This document shows, in pieces, positions 39,895-49,190 of a DNA stretch of 64,000 nucleotides. The first letter of the stretch is position 1; the number at the start of each line of letters is the position of its first letter. Where the stretch lies: assembly GCF_001481295.1 (NCBI RefSeq), contig NZ_LOPS01000017.1, positions 45,248 to 109,247 on the forward strand, in the 5' to 3' direction. Both the position numbers and the translations under genes were made by a program. Source of the stretch: Candidatus Methanomethylophilus sp. 1R26 (GTDB taxonomy: Archaea > Thermoplasmatota > Thermoplasmata > Methanomassiliicoccales > Methanomethylophilaceae). The notes beneath the pieces were generated by a model. It was given only the letters and a program-made list of their open reading frames with translations. It had not been told where the DNA came from and made no database searches.

Positions 39895-40677
39895 TCAGTG
39901 CCTGAGGGACCAGACGGCATCGGCGAGCTCGCCTATCTGCCGGGGGCTGAGGCGCTCGATCCTCTCATCCGCGAAGGGGATGCCCTCCGAAGACGGGATC
40001 ATGCCGGCGGCCTTCAGCGAGGTGCCGATCTTCTTCCTCCTGTGCTCGAAGCAGACATCGACGACCCTGAAGAACGTCTTCTCGTCCCTGATCTCGAAAT
40101 CCGCCTTCCTGGGTCTTATCGAGACTATGCAGGAGTCCACTTTGGGGCGGGGGTTGAAGCGGCTGCTGGGGACGTTCTCAAGCATCCTGCATTCGGCGCG
40201 GTAGGCGAGGTTCACGGTGAGACGGGAATAATCTACGGACCCCGTCTCGGCCACCATGCGCTCCGCGAACTCCTTCTGCACCATCACCACGGCGATCCTG
40301 AAGTCATATTCCAGGAGCTTGAAGATGATGGGGGTGGAGACGCTGTACGGGAGGTTGCTGACGAAAACATCGAACTCCGGGAAAGGCACTTTGACGGCAT
40401 CTCCGCGGATGAGGGTTATCCTGTCCCCGTAGGTCTTCTCAATATAATCTGCGAGGGTATCATCCAGTTCGATGCATGTGAGGCTGTCCGTCGCCTCTGC
40501 GAGGCGCTGGGTCAGTATGCCGAGGCCCGGGCCGACCTCCAGGACCCTGTCGTGGGGCCCGATGCAGGCATAGCCTACATGCCTGTCGGCAATCCTCCCG
40601 TCGGTCAGGAAGTTCTGACCGCGGGACCTGCTCGGCCTTACACCGGTCTCCCTGATGAGGCGCCCAGTATCGGTCAT
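39895..40677 (-). CDS. rsmA: 16S rRNA dimethyladenosine transferase
   Basis: KsgA/Dim1: dimethylates two adjacent adenosines near the 3' end of 16S rRNA. GQNFLTDGRIADRHV, the SAM motif VLEVGPGLGILTQRLAE, and the catalytic FVSNLPYSVSTPIIF (NLPY) are present. 260 residues. Overlaps the DUF655 gene by four bases in a well-conserved archaeal cluster eL21-rpoF-DUF655-ksgA. Confidence 0.95.
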   Translation of the reverse strand: MTDTGRLIRETGVRPSRSRGQNFLTDGRIADRHVGYACIGPHDRVLEVGPGLGILTQRLAEATDSLTCIELDDTLADYIEKTYGDRITLIRGDAVKVPFPEFDVFVSNLPYSVSTPIIFKLLEYDFRIAVVMVQKEFAERMVAETGSVDYSRLTVNLAYRAECRMLENVPSSRFNPRPKVDSCIVSIRPRKADFEIRDEKTFFRVVDVCFEHRRKKIGTSLKAAGMIPSSEGIPFADERIERLSPRQIGELADAVWSLRH

Positions 40678-41245
40678 TTCTGCGAGTTCTGCACGAAAAG
40701 ATAGCGGCGCCTCTCAGGGTCCTCGATCTCGAGCACGATCCTGGCGGCGACAGGCTTCTCAGGCTTGAAGGACTGGATCTTCTGGTACTCGGCGAGCCTG
40801 GAGGAGAGGTCCTCGTATCCCTTGAAGCCGCCCCTGGGGCTCTCGCGCTCGGCAAGGATGGCGTTCATGGTCTTCTTGCCGAGACCGGGAAGCTCCTCGA
40901 GGAGGTGCTTCTTGAGCGAAATGGGTCCGGCCTCGTTGTAGAAGCGGATGAACCTGGCCTCGTTGTTCTTCACGATGTCCGCGACAGCGTACTCTATCTC
41001 GGAAGCAGCCATGTTGGGCAGCTCGCTGAAGGAGATCCTCCTCTTCACATGGTCGATGGAATCTCTCTTCGAGCTTCTTTGCCGATGTACACACGGTCGC
41101 CGATGTTGATGGCCGCATTGTCCTTCGGGACGAGTTCGAAAAGCTTGAAATCGGTGTCGCCGAGAGCGAAGGCCACGCGCTGCTCGCGCCTGTCCCTGCC
41201 TCCGGTTATCGTTCCGATATCCAATATATACGCGTAATCTTCCAT
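40674..41245 (-). CDS. DUF655 RNA/DNA-binding protein, frameshifted
   Basis: Archaeal protein with an N-terminal OB-like part (MEDYAYILDIG to GDRVYIGKEAR) and a C-terminal helix-hairpin-helix (LEELPGLGKKTMNAILAERES). Its position between rpoF and ksgA is conserved and suggests a role in transcription or translation. The two parts are in different frames; one added base at about 41064 gives ARREDSIDHVKRRISF. Repaired length about 190 residues. Biochemical function not established. Confidence 0.82.
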
Positions 41246-41265
41246 TGAAGCACCCCCTGAGAAGC

Positions 41266-41598
41266 TCAGTAGTAGGGTTCGACGGTCTTCAGGACCTGGT
41301 CGATCATTTCCGCGTCGAGAGGGCGGGGGAGGCGCTCTTTCGAGCACAGCGCCCTGACATCGGACGGGTACTTCGGGAGGATGTCGACGATCTTCATGGC
41401 AAGGGCTTCGTTGCCCTTGATGAAGTCGAGCTCCAGGAGCTTGCCGAAGAGCTCGTCGGCCTGATCCTTGGAGATGTGGCAGAGCTCGGCCTGGGCGAGG
41501 GCGTTCTTCTGCATGGGGAGGAGTTCCCTCTTCTCATTCTCAGCAGTGAGCATGTCCCTTACTTCAGCAAGCGAAACGATCTTTCCGTCCATCCACAT
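41266..41598 (-). CDS. rpoF: RNA polymerase subunit Rpo4 (RpoF)
   Basis: Stalk subunit of archaeal RNA polymerase, partner of Rpo7. The family pattern is seen in VSLAEVRDMLTAENEKREL and the C-terminal KYPSDVRALCSKERLPRPLD, part of the HRDC-like fold. About 110 residues. ATG 41598 or 41592 could start it. Gene order matches other archaea. Confidence 0.88.
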   Translation of the reverse strand: MWMDGKIVSLAEVRDMLTAENEKRELLPMQKNALAQAELCHISKDQADELFGKLLELDFIKGNEALAMKIVDILPKYPSDVRALCSKERLPRPLDAEMIDQVLKTVEPYY

Positions 41599-41645
41599 CA
41601 CCTGTAATCAAAGGAGAAAATGTTTATGCGGGTCAGTCAGCAGAT

Positions 41646-41939
41646 TTACTGAACGGCCCTGACGAGGTGCTCCGGCCTGGAGACGACGGTCTTGGTTTTG
41701 CCGCCGACATTCACGGAGACTTCGTACGCGGATCCCCTGGAGCCGATGACGACTCCGGTGAGCCCCTGGAACCTGGAGTGGGGCATGCCCTTGTGGATGG
41801 AGGGGTCGATGACGATGTTGACCTTCTCTCCGTTCTCGAAAGTCTGGAATCCCCTGGTGATGGGGGAGAGTCCCCTGGACCTGGGCTTCTTCTGGAGAAG
41901 CTGGCGGGTCTTGGACCTGAATCCTCTGGATCTCTGCAT
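41646..41939 (-). CDS. rpl21e: Ribosomal protein eL21
   Basis: 97-residue basic protein of the large subunit: SRGFRSKTRQLLQKKPRSRG at the start and an SH3-like fold with GEKVNIVIDPSIHKGMPHSR and FQGLTGVVIGSRG. First gene of the eL21-rpoF-DUF655-ksgA cluster. An AT-rich gap of about 150 bases lies upstream. Confidence 0.95.
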   Translation of the reverse strand: MQRSRGFRSKTRQLLQKKPRSRGLSPITRGFQTFENGEKVNIVIDPSIHKGMPHSRFQGLTGVVIGSRGSAYEVSVNVGGKTKTVVSRPEHLVRAVQ

Positions 41940-42091
41940 GTGATCTGCCTCTGATATTTTTCGGATCTGCGCCGATGGATTGACCTAATCCTATCTGAGC
42001 AACCCTAGATAGGACTGCGCTATCGGCTCCCTGTTTATTAACCTTTCTTCATTTATTCTTAATAAAAGGAAAGGCGGCGGGAGCAGGGCGC

Positions 42092-43314
42092 TCAATAATC
42101 TATATCGGTGACGTCCAGGAGGTCCACTGTCAGCTTCGCGCCGACCAGTTCCGACAGGTTGGGGTCGGTTCTCCCTCCGTCTCCGGAGACGAACTCCTTC
42201 ACGTACGTTCCGGACTGCGTCTTCAGCAGCAGGTCGAAGCCCTCGTCGGTGAAGCTGTCGGCTTTCAGCCAGTATATCCTGCGGTTCCTCACCAGGTCGG
42301 CGCGGCGGTGCTCGACCCTGACCGGAGTGCGCTGTGCCAGGTCGACGTCTTTGAACGAGGAGACCACCTGCATGACCTTCTCCCTGTCGTAGGGGCCGTC
42401 GGAGACCACCTTGGCGCGGTAGGTCTTGTCGGGGTCCGACCCTTTGTACTCGGCCACCTCCGCCCTGGGGACGAAATGCAGGCCGTGGTATTGTGCCAGT
42501 ATGCTTTCGTTGGCCCTTCTCTCCAGTTCGTCCAGGTCGATGTCCCTGCGCTTCGGCTGGGAGATCTCGAGGACGAACGGCCTCCCGGTCCCGAGCATGC
42601 GGGCATCGATGTCCTCCCTGCCCATTCCGTGGAAGAAGTCCTCTTTGCCGCCGGCCATCTCCAGGCTATGCGCCCGATCTCCTCCTGAACGGAGGTCTGG
42701 TACATCTTGCCGGAGCCGTGGCAGCGGGGGCAGCCCTTCCCGTGGCAGACGCGGCAGGGCCATCTCGTCTGGGGGATCTCGCGGCTGTACTTGTTGTAGC
42801 GCCCGGCGATGAACAGCGGGGCGCAGTCGAGGGTGACGTCTGCGAAACGGGTGTCGATGCAGGCGACGACCTCCGGCTCCTTGAACTCCACGCGGCGGTT
42901 GATCATCGGGAGCGCAACTTTGCCGATCTCCCTGTTGAGCTCGGTCTTGAGGGGCTCGGCGGTCTCGGAGAGGCCCAGTTTCTCCGTCAGCTCCCTCTCG
43001 CGCTTGACCTGCTCCGGGTCGACCCTGCAGCCGACCAGGAAGTTCTCGGACTGGACGGTGTTGACCTTCTCGGCCACTGCCTCGGCGAACCTGGGCACCA
43101 TATCGAAGATGTCCTCGCACAGGGGGCAGATGTCCGCTTCGGCATAATGCTCGCCTTTCTCTTCCAGCGCGGCGCGGAGCATGCGGCCGCGCTCCTCATC
43201 GGTGAGCCTCTCGCCCAGCTTGGCGAACTGCCTCCCGATGCAGTGGTCGCAGAGGCCCATGCGGGCGAGCTCGCGCGCTTTATCGATGTTCTCCTCCACC
43301 CATTCCTCTGCCAA
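42092..43314 (-). CDS. pus10: tRNA pseudouridine synthase Pus10, frameshifted
   Basis: Makes pseudouridine 54/55 in archaeal tRNA. The N-terminal half has zinc-binding cysteine pairs (CDHCIGRQ, CPLCED) and later CRVCHGKGCPRCHGSG; the catalytic aspartate is in GREDIDARMLGTGRPF. The frame changes at about 42666, where one more base (GG for G) gives RIGLEMAGGKEDFFHGMG. About 407 residues after repair. Precedes the minus-strand gap and follows the KH and Rio1 genes. Confidence 0.88.
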
Positions 43315-43324
43315 GCTTACCGCC

Positions 43325-43873
43325 TCAGATTTCGAAGCCCATCTCGGCTATGCGGAGCCTGGGGCGCTGCGATTCGAGATAGTGGTAGACGGTCGAGTGC
43401 TCGCTGCCGTGCAGGAGCATCTCGATCGCGGTCTTGGCGACCGGGAGCGATATGGAGTTTCCGATCAGCGATACGGTGTTGCCGTAGACGCTCATGTAGA
43501 CGTCGGCCAGCTCCTCGATCAGCTCCCTGGTGCGTCCGTTGCGCCCGATGAGCCTGCCGCGGGCGCGCTCGACCTGGGACTGTCTGTCCCCGACGGCCTC
43601 CTTGATGTCGATGGTCTGAAGGAACATGTCGTCGTCATCGAGGATCTTCGCGGCCTTCTCCGGGTTGAATCCCCTGGCCACGGCGCGGATGACGTCGAGG
43701 ATCTTCAGGGCGTTGATGGGCTCCACGCCCTCGGCCTCGTCGTGGATGATGACCTCTCCCTCGGTGTCCACGTCTATCTTTATGCCGGTCCTCTCCTCAA
43801 GCATCTTCTTCGATGCTCCTCCTTTCCCCACGAGCGCGCCGACGCGTTCCGCAGGTATCCTGATCTCCCTCAT
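43325..43873 (-). CDS. KH-domain ribosome biogenesis protein (Krr1/Dim2-like)
   Basis: 182 residues with two KH domains: RIPAERVGALVGKGGASKKM (GxxG loop GKGG) and RGRLIGRNGRTRELIEEL (second, variant loop). Archaeal Dim2-like proteins bind the 3' end of pre-16S rRNA and work with Nob1 and KsgA, both present in this window. Four-base overlap with rio1. Confidence 0.85.
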   Translation of the reverse strand: MREIRIPAERVGALVGKGGASKKMLEERTGIKIDVDTEGEVIIHDEAEGVEPINALKILDVIRAVARGFNPEKAAKILDDDDMFLQTIDIKEAVGDRQSQVERARGRLIGRNGRTRELIEELADVYMSVYGNTVSLIGNSISLPVAKTAIEMLLHGSEHSTVYHYLESQRPRLRIAEMGFEI

Positions 43874-44684
43874 TCGTCTTCCTCCTCGTCCCCGCCGTCC
43901 TCCTCCGATCCGGCGGCATCCTCGCATTCCTTCTCGATCTCTTCGGCAGGCAGGACATCCGCCCCTCTGGAGGCGAAGAACCTGTTGATGTTGGCGATAT
44001 CGCGGCGCAGGAGGTCCTTCGCGTTGAACCAGTCGGCGGTCATCGCCTGCCCGACATCGATGATCACCGGCTCGCCGTCCCTCATCAGTATGTTGTACTC
44101 GCTCAGGTCCCCGTGGACCAGGCCGGCGTCCGCCCATCCGCTCACTATGAATTCCACCACGTCCCCGTAGGTTCTGTCGGGGTCGTCGAGCTCGGCGTTC
44201 CTGAGCTGCGGGCAGGCGCCCGTCTCGTCGCCGATGTACTCCATGAGGAGGCAGTTCTGCTGGCATGTGATCGGTTCCGGTACGGGGAGCTCCGCTTCCC
44301 AGTACCTCTCGAGGTTCTTGAACTCCTTGGACGCCCATGCGTAGATGAACTTCCAGCGGTTCCCCGTGGTCCCCCTGAACCTGGGGTCGCCCTCGATGTA
44401 CTTGGATACCTTCTTGAACGTGGATGTGGAGGTCCTGTAGATCTTCAGGGCGACCGGGGAGCCCTCGGCATCGGTGGAGTAGAAAACGTTCCCCTCCTTG
44501 CCGGTGGATATGGGGTAGTGGACTTTGTCCAGCAGCCCCTTCTTCATGAAGCCGTAGATCGTCATCAGGGTCTTCCTGTCGAAGACTCGGCCTCGGTCTG
44601 GCGTTCATCGCCGGTGCGGTCGGTCTTGAGGGCGTCTATGCGCTTCTCGAGGTAGGCGTACTCCTCTTCGTAGGATTCCTTCAT
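43870..44684 (-). CDS. rio1: RIO1-type serine/threonine kinase, frameshifted
   Basis: Atypical kinase/ATPase of small-subunit maturation. STGKEGNVFYSTD (ATP loop), VALKIYR (lysine), LVHGDLSEYNIL (catalytic loop) and PVIIDVGQAM (metal aspartate). The N-terminal 30 codons from ATG 44684 are in another frame; adding one G at 44586-44587 gives AEVFDRKTLMTIYGFMKKG, matching the family. Repaired length about 271 residues with a very acidic C-terminus. Confidence 0.9.
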
Positions 44685-44721
44685 CCGGTAACCTCCTCCA
44701 CGCCGGCCCGCGTTCGCGGGC

Positions 44722-45048
44722 TCAGAATATGTCCAGGTTCTTCGGGATCTTGTTCCTCTTGCTGAGATTGACCGCCTGGGTCTTGGTGTACCTGAACCTG
44801 ACGTCGCATTTGGTGGGCTCGAAATCCCAGACGGAGACGATCAGCAGGTCGCCCTCGCGGATCCACATCCTCTTCTTGATCTTGCCGGGGATGCGGCCGA
44901 CGCGGGACTGGCCGTCCTCGCACATGACCTTGATCTTGCTTGCCCCGAGGAGCTGGTCGGCGATGCCGAACATTTCCCCCTCTTTGATATTGGGGAGGCG
45001 GACGCGGGTTACGTCCTCTTCCGTTGATTCGAAGGGTCCTTCTGCCAT
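44722..45048 (-). CDS. eif1A: Translation initiation factor aIF1A
   Basis: OB-fold factor for start-site selection. DVTRVRLPNIKEGEMFGIAD, GRIPGKIKKRMWIREGDLLI and KCDVRFRYTKTQA are family blocks. 108 residues from ATG 45048; an upstream in-frame start would add an unlikely tail. A TTATTAA at 45078-45084 on the other strand may be its TATA box. Confidence 0.93.
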   Translation of the reverse strand: MAEGPFESTEEDVTRVRLPNIKEGEMFGIADQLLGASKIKVMCEDGQSRVGRIPGKIKKRMWIREGDLLIVSVWDFEPTKCDVRFRYTKTQAVNLSKRNKIPKNLDIF

Positions 45049-45167
45049 TTTTATCATCCAGCCATGAGAAGCCCTGCTTATTAAGTGTTGCCTTTGATGT
45101 TTATAGAATAATAAGAAAGGAAAGGGACGGGCGCGGAGGCGGCCGCCGGACCGGGAATCCCCAAATA

Positions 45168-45176
45168 TTTTTAAAT
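45168..45176 (+). promoter_or_regulatory. TATA box of tRNA-Glu
   Basis: TTTTTAAAT centred about 28 bases ahead of the tRNA 5' end at 45201, the spacing expected for an archaeal tRNA promoter. Confidence 0.5.
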
Positions 45177-45200
45177 CGAGTCCATCATTGGACCGGCACT

Positions 45201-45276
45201 GCTCCAGTAGTGTAGCGGCCAATCATCCGGCCCTTTCGAGGCCGGGACTCGGGTTCGAATCCCGCCTGGAGCACCA
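45201..45276 (+). tRNA. tRNA-Glu (anticodon TTC), CCA encoded
   Basis: Acceptor stem GCTCCAG (45201-45207) pairs with CTGGAGC (45266-45272), discriminator A, then an encoded CCA at 45274-45276. Anticodon stem CGGCC/GGCCG closes the loop CTTTCGA with anticodon TTC. The T arm contains GGGTTCGAATCCC. No intron. Confidence 0.95.
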
Positions 45277-46689
45277 TAATTCTGCATCATGCTGCTTCGA
45301 TCGCGGCCTATTCTGTCGCGGTCGGTCCGCGCCTCCCGGTTCCGCGGGAGCGTTCCCGTAATCGGTCCGGGATGATATCCAGAGGGCCGTCCCCGTCATG
45401 AGCAGGCCTCCGAATATGTAGACCGCCACACAGGCTATTATCAGCGCATGGAACGAGACGGTGCATGCTGCGGCGTACGCTGCGAGCTTCGCGACTCCCC
45501 AGAGCAGGGTGAGCCTGGAGGACATCTTGGAGCGTCTCAGGACCTGCAGCATGCAGGAGCCAAGCTTCCTCAGCCCGTTGAACGGGATGAAGATGCAGAA
45601 CACCCTGAGGACCCACACCATCTCATCCCTGTGCTCGGCCATCGACGGTTCCGTCGTGAACACTCCGATCAGTGGATCCGCCAGGATGAACACGGCTGCG
45701 GACAGGGCGACCGTGATGGCCATCGAGGTCCTGGCCGAATATGAGATGCCCAGCTTCATCTTGGGGATGTCGCCCTGGCCGAGCGCCGCCGAGCATACGG
45801 GGATCATCGCCGCGCCGATCGCTTCCGATACGGCCGCTATGAGGGTGCAGTACCTGAACGGGACGTTGTACATCATGACGGCAACGGTCCCGCCCGCGAT
45901 GATGATGAAGACCCTCTGGATTATGTTGGTGATGCTGATGACGGTCGCCTCGGTCGTCCTCGGCCCGGCGATCCCCATGAGCTCGGACATCGCCGCCCTG
46001 TCCGGACGGTATCCCCTGAAGGACATCCTGACGTTCATCGACCCGCCCATGTACCAGTACAGGCCGATCAGGGTAGAGGCGAGGGCCCCTATCGATGTCG
46101 CCCATCCGGCCCCGGAGATGCCCATCCCAGCCCAGTAGATGAGCGCCGGGTCCAGGACCATGTTGAGCCCGGCCGACACCGTCAGGATGATTATCGACCT
46201 CTTCCCGGCGCCCTCCGAACGGAGCAGCCCGGACACCACGCCGTTCATGATGATGGCGCCGGCGAGGGCGATGAATGGGAAGGCATATTCCCTGCACCCG
46301 TCGCGGACATCGTCCGCGCCCATGAACGAGATGATCGGGTCCAGGATGACCCAGACGACCGCTGTCGTTGCCGCCGAGGCTATCAGCCCCAGGATGACGG
46401 CGTTCTCGGCGAGCTCGGAGGCGCGGCGCATATCGTCCTTCCCGATGCGGAAGGAGATGCATGCCGAAGCTCCTACTCCGAGGCCCACGCCTATCCCGGC
46501 GATGAGCCAGTACACGGGGGCCATCATCGAGAGCGCGGACAGGTCCTCATCTCCGAGCCCGGAGGCCCAGGCGGTATCGACGAAGAGGTTCACCTGGATG
46601 ACCAGATAGGAGAACAGGAGCGCCCAGGCGAGCGAGCGTATCGCCTTCTTCGGTTCACCCAGCATCCTCCTCAGTTCTGCCCCGTCCAT
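45223..46689 (-). CDS. MATE-family multidrug efflux transporter
   Basis: About 12 helices; WALLFSYLVIQVNLFVDTAW, IAGIGVGLGVGASACISFRIG and the middle ISGAGWATSIGALAST fit MATE/DinF transporters that export organic cations using ion gradients. As read the frame runs on through antisense of tRNA-Glu to 45223; the last 20 or so codons (CSRRDSNPSPGLERAG) are only tRNA complement. The true C-terminus is likely upstream, for example at 45308 after one indel. Start ATG 46689. Confidence 0.85.
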   Translation of the reverse strand: MDGAELRRMLGEPKKAIRSLAWALLFSYLVIQVNLFVDTAWASGLGDEDLSALSMMAPVYWLIAGIGVGLGVGASACISFRIGKDDMRRASELAENAVILGLIASAATTAVVWVILDPIISFMGADDVRDGCREYAFPFIALAGAIIMNGVVSGLLRSEGAGKRSIIILTVSAGLNMVLDPALIYWAGMGISGAGWATSIGALASTLIGLYWYMGGSMNVRMSFRGYRPDRAAMSELMGIAGPRTTEATVISITNIIQRVFIIIAGGTVAVMMYNVPFRYCTLIAAVSEAIGAAMIPVCSAALGQGDIPKMKLGISYSARTSMAITVALSAAVFILADPLIGVFTTEPSMAEHRDEMVWVLRVFCIFIPFNGLRKLGSCMLQVLRRSKMSSRLTLLWGVAKLAAYAAACTVSFHALIIACVAVYIFGGLLMTGTALWISSRTDYGNAPAEPGGADRPRQNRPRSKQHDAELWCSRRDSNPSPGLERAG

Positions 46690-46789
46690 GTTAACGCCTA
46701 TCTGATTTATTTTAAATATATTGGCCGCGGAAAGCGTTCCCTGCAGGCGCTTTCTGTGGTCCGGGCCCGTCCGATACGTACAATCAAAG

Positions 46790-46797
46790 ATTAAATA
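46790..46797 (+). promoter_or_regulatory. TATA box of the MFS gene
   Basis: ATTAAATA centred about 28 bases before ATG 46822, consistent with a leaderless transcript. Confidence 0.5.
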
Positions 46798-46821
46798 ACA
46801 AAGCCTATTGACTGCTTTTTC

Positions 46822-48018
46822 ATGTCAGAGAACAGGGGCGCGAAGGAATTCACGCCCAATGTCTGGTCGAGGTATGCTATCCTCACCGCCTCCATGCTCA
46901 TCATCATGGGGGCGGCGGTGGCCCCCGCGCTGAACGGGATCGAGGAGGAGTTCGGGGCAGGCAAACTGCTCACATCCTTCGTCGTGACGCTCCCCGCGCT
47001 GGCCGTCGCCTGCTTCGGGTTCCCCATGGGGACCATGGCCGATAAGCTGGGTATGAGGTTCACCCTCATCCTCTCGCTTATTATCTTCACCGTGTTCGGC
47101 ATCGCGGGTTATTTCGCAACGTCGATCGGCATGCTCCTGGCCATGAGGTTCATGGTCGGAGTGGGGATCGCCGGAATAGCCACGGCCGATAACGCCCTCA
47201 TCGGAATGTACTATTCAGGCCCGGAGAGGGCGAAGGTGATAACCCAGCAGGCCGTCTTCATGGGCCTGGGGGTCATCGTCCTCGAGATGCTGGGAGGGTT
47301 CCTGGCGGACATAGACTGGAAATCGCCGTTCCTCGTCTACGCGATCGGCGTTCCGATCCTGCTCTTCGCGTTCCTCGGCATCTAAAACATCGCCGGCAGC
47401 GGCAGGACAGGGCCGTCGGATGCGCCCGAGAGGAACATACCCAGGAGGAAGGCGAGGATCATCCTCTGCTACATATCGATATTCTCCGCCATGTTCTGCC
47501 TCTACGTGGTCACCGTCAACATGTCGGACTACCTAGTCGACATGGGCGAGAGCATGGCCCTGTGCGGCACCATACTGGCCCTTCTCGGGGCCATGAACTC
47601 CGTCGTGCCGATGGTGTTCAACAGGGCAGGCATCAGGCTCCCCCTGTGGAAGGCGGCGGCCGTTGCCTTCGCCTCCTACGCTGCCGGGATGTTCCTGCTG
47701 ATCCCGTCCGAACTGGTCCTTGCAATCATCGCTGTGGTGCTCGTCGGCATAGGCATGGGCACCATAGTGCCGTGCCTCGTGGGGACCATATCCTCCCTCG
47801 CCGTCCGCGGGAAGGAGGGGAAGGTCCTCGGCGCTTATTCTGTCTTCATGAACCTGGGACAGTTCGTCTCCGCTATCATCGTAGGCACTATGATCGATGC
47901 GGCAGGGTTCGGAGATGCCTTCCTGGCAGTAGGAATAGCGATGGCCGTTCTCGCGGCCGTCATTTCAGCTGCTGCCAGGGCGGCCTTCTCGGACAGGCCT
48001 CAGCGTGCTACCGAGTGA
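46822..48018 (+). CDS. MFS transporter interrupted by one in-frame TAA
   Basis: Major facilitator with about 12 helices; the first half contains GFPMGTMADKLGMRF, the typical loop 2-3 motif, and the second half (YISIFSAMFCLYVVTVNMSD onwards) continues in the same frame. A single TAA at 47383-47385 sits in the central cytoplasmic loop between helices 6 and 7. It is TAA and not TAG, so pyrrolysine readthrough does not apply. It is either a sequencing substitution or a recent nonsense mutation; nothing else is damaged. Substrate unknown. Confidence 0.75.
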
Positions 48019-48062
48019 AAAATAAACAGGTTTCGGAGGGCCGGGAATCCCGGCCTTCCGGT

Positions 48063-49190
48063 TTATTGGTTCCCGAAGCTGCTCATTATGGCCTTGCGGC
48101 AGGCGCTGCTCTCGGATGCGATCTCCGAGACGTTGTCCTGGGTGATCCTGCGGACTATGGGCAGGTCCGGCTCTCTGAGCATGGCATCCATGAGCCCGGG
48201 GTCTGGGTATTTGGTGTAGTTCTTCAGGCCGTCCCTGCTCCAATGGTCCACGAGATCGTAGACCCCTTCTATCCCGGTGTCGTAGAACTGCTCGACGAGG
48301 ACCGCCCCGGCGAGGCTGCTCTCCGAGATGACCGATACGTTCGCGCCGTGAACGGCGAACTCCGATCCGTTATAGGCGACGGCCAGGCCCCCGCCGTCCT
48401 TCACCAGGTCGAGCGCCTGGTAGTCTATGGTCTCCCCTCCGATGTACGCGGTGCCGTCCATGTCGATCTGGGTCGTTTTCCTGATGTCGAGAAGAGCGTA
48501 CGCCTTCTCATTGGCCCCGACGGCCGGCATCTCGCTTATCATGTCGTATGCCGAGGTCCCCTGGAGACGCCTCACGAACACGTCGTCCAGTGCCTTCACC
48601 ATGTCTACCTCGTCCTTCGAGAGCGCCATCGGGACATTGAGTTTGTACCTGGTGGTCGGAATGGGCAGGTCGGCGAGCTCTGCGGCGATCTTCCTGAGCA
48701 TGCTCCTCTCATCCCAGGACATGTCCGATGCGGCATTGTCCAGTTCCAGCTGGGTGCAGCCCACGGATTCCCTGGCCAGGCCTGTGAGGCTGCAGAGGGC
48801 GTCTGCAGCATGGTCGTACATGCACGAGTCGTAGAACGACGGCAGGATGTCGCGGAAATAGCCGACGACATGCGGGGCGTCCGCCATGAGCTTCATGTTC
48901 TCCGAGAAGAACTTCTCGGCCTGGTAATCGGAGACGCCGAAGGCCACCAGGAACGGGGCGACCATCCTGATGGCGTCGCCGCTGTGCCCGATGTCCGTCC
49001 TGTTGAGGACATAGGACGTGATGTTGTCGTACCTGTCGATCAGGTCGTACAGCCTCTCCCCTTTGGGTATGAAGTGCCCGCACAGCATCCTGGCACAGTC
49101 GTTCCTGATCAGGAACCCCTGGGGCTCGCATATCAGCTGCTTGTCATGCGTCAGCCCCATGTCCTGCATAGGGTTGATCTCGTCAGGCAT
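48063..49190 (-). CDS. HAD-like protein resembling EhaR (COG4030 type)
   Basis: 375 residues. The N-terminal block ICEPQGFLIRNDCARMLCGH, then GERLYDLIDRYDNITSYV resembles archaeal HAD-like proteins of the EhaR/COG4030 group, where the motif normally reads DLEGPL-DNA. Here the nucleophile aspartate seems replaced (CEPQG), so phosphatase activity is doubtful. No hydrogenase genes are nearby. It overlaps the formyltransferase-like gene by eight bases, so the two probably act together. The family call is moderate. Confidence 0.5.
   Translation of the reverse strand: MPDEINPMQDMGLTHDKQLICEPQGFLIRNDCARMLCGHFIPKGERLYDLIDRYDNITSYVLNRTDIGHSGDAIRMVAPFLVAFGVSDYQAEKFFSENMKLMADAPHVVGYFRDILPSFYDSCMYDHAADALCSLTGLARESVGCTQLELDNAASDMSWDERSMLRKIAAELADLPIPTTRYKLNVPMALSKDEVDMVKALDDVFVRRLQGTSAYDMISEMPAVGANEKAYALLDIRKTTQIDMDGTAYIGGETIDYQALDLVKDGGGLAVAYNGSEFAVHGANVSVISESSLAGAVLVEQFYDTGIEGVYDLVDHWSRDGLKNYTKYPDPGLMDAMLREPDLPIVRRITQDNVSEIASESSACRKAIMSSFGNQ

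Noticed and set aside
45223..45280. C-terminal peptide CSRRDSNPSPGLERAG as a real protein end
   Set aside because: It is the translation of the complement of tRNA-Glu, a classic annotation artefact.
47383..47385. Pyrrolysine readthrough in the MFS transporter
   Set aside because: The interrupting codon is TAA, which pyrrolysine tRNA does not read.
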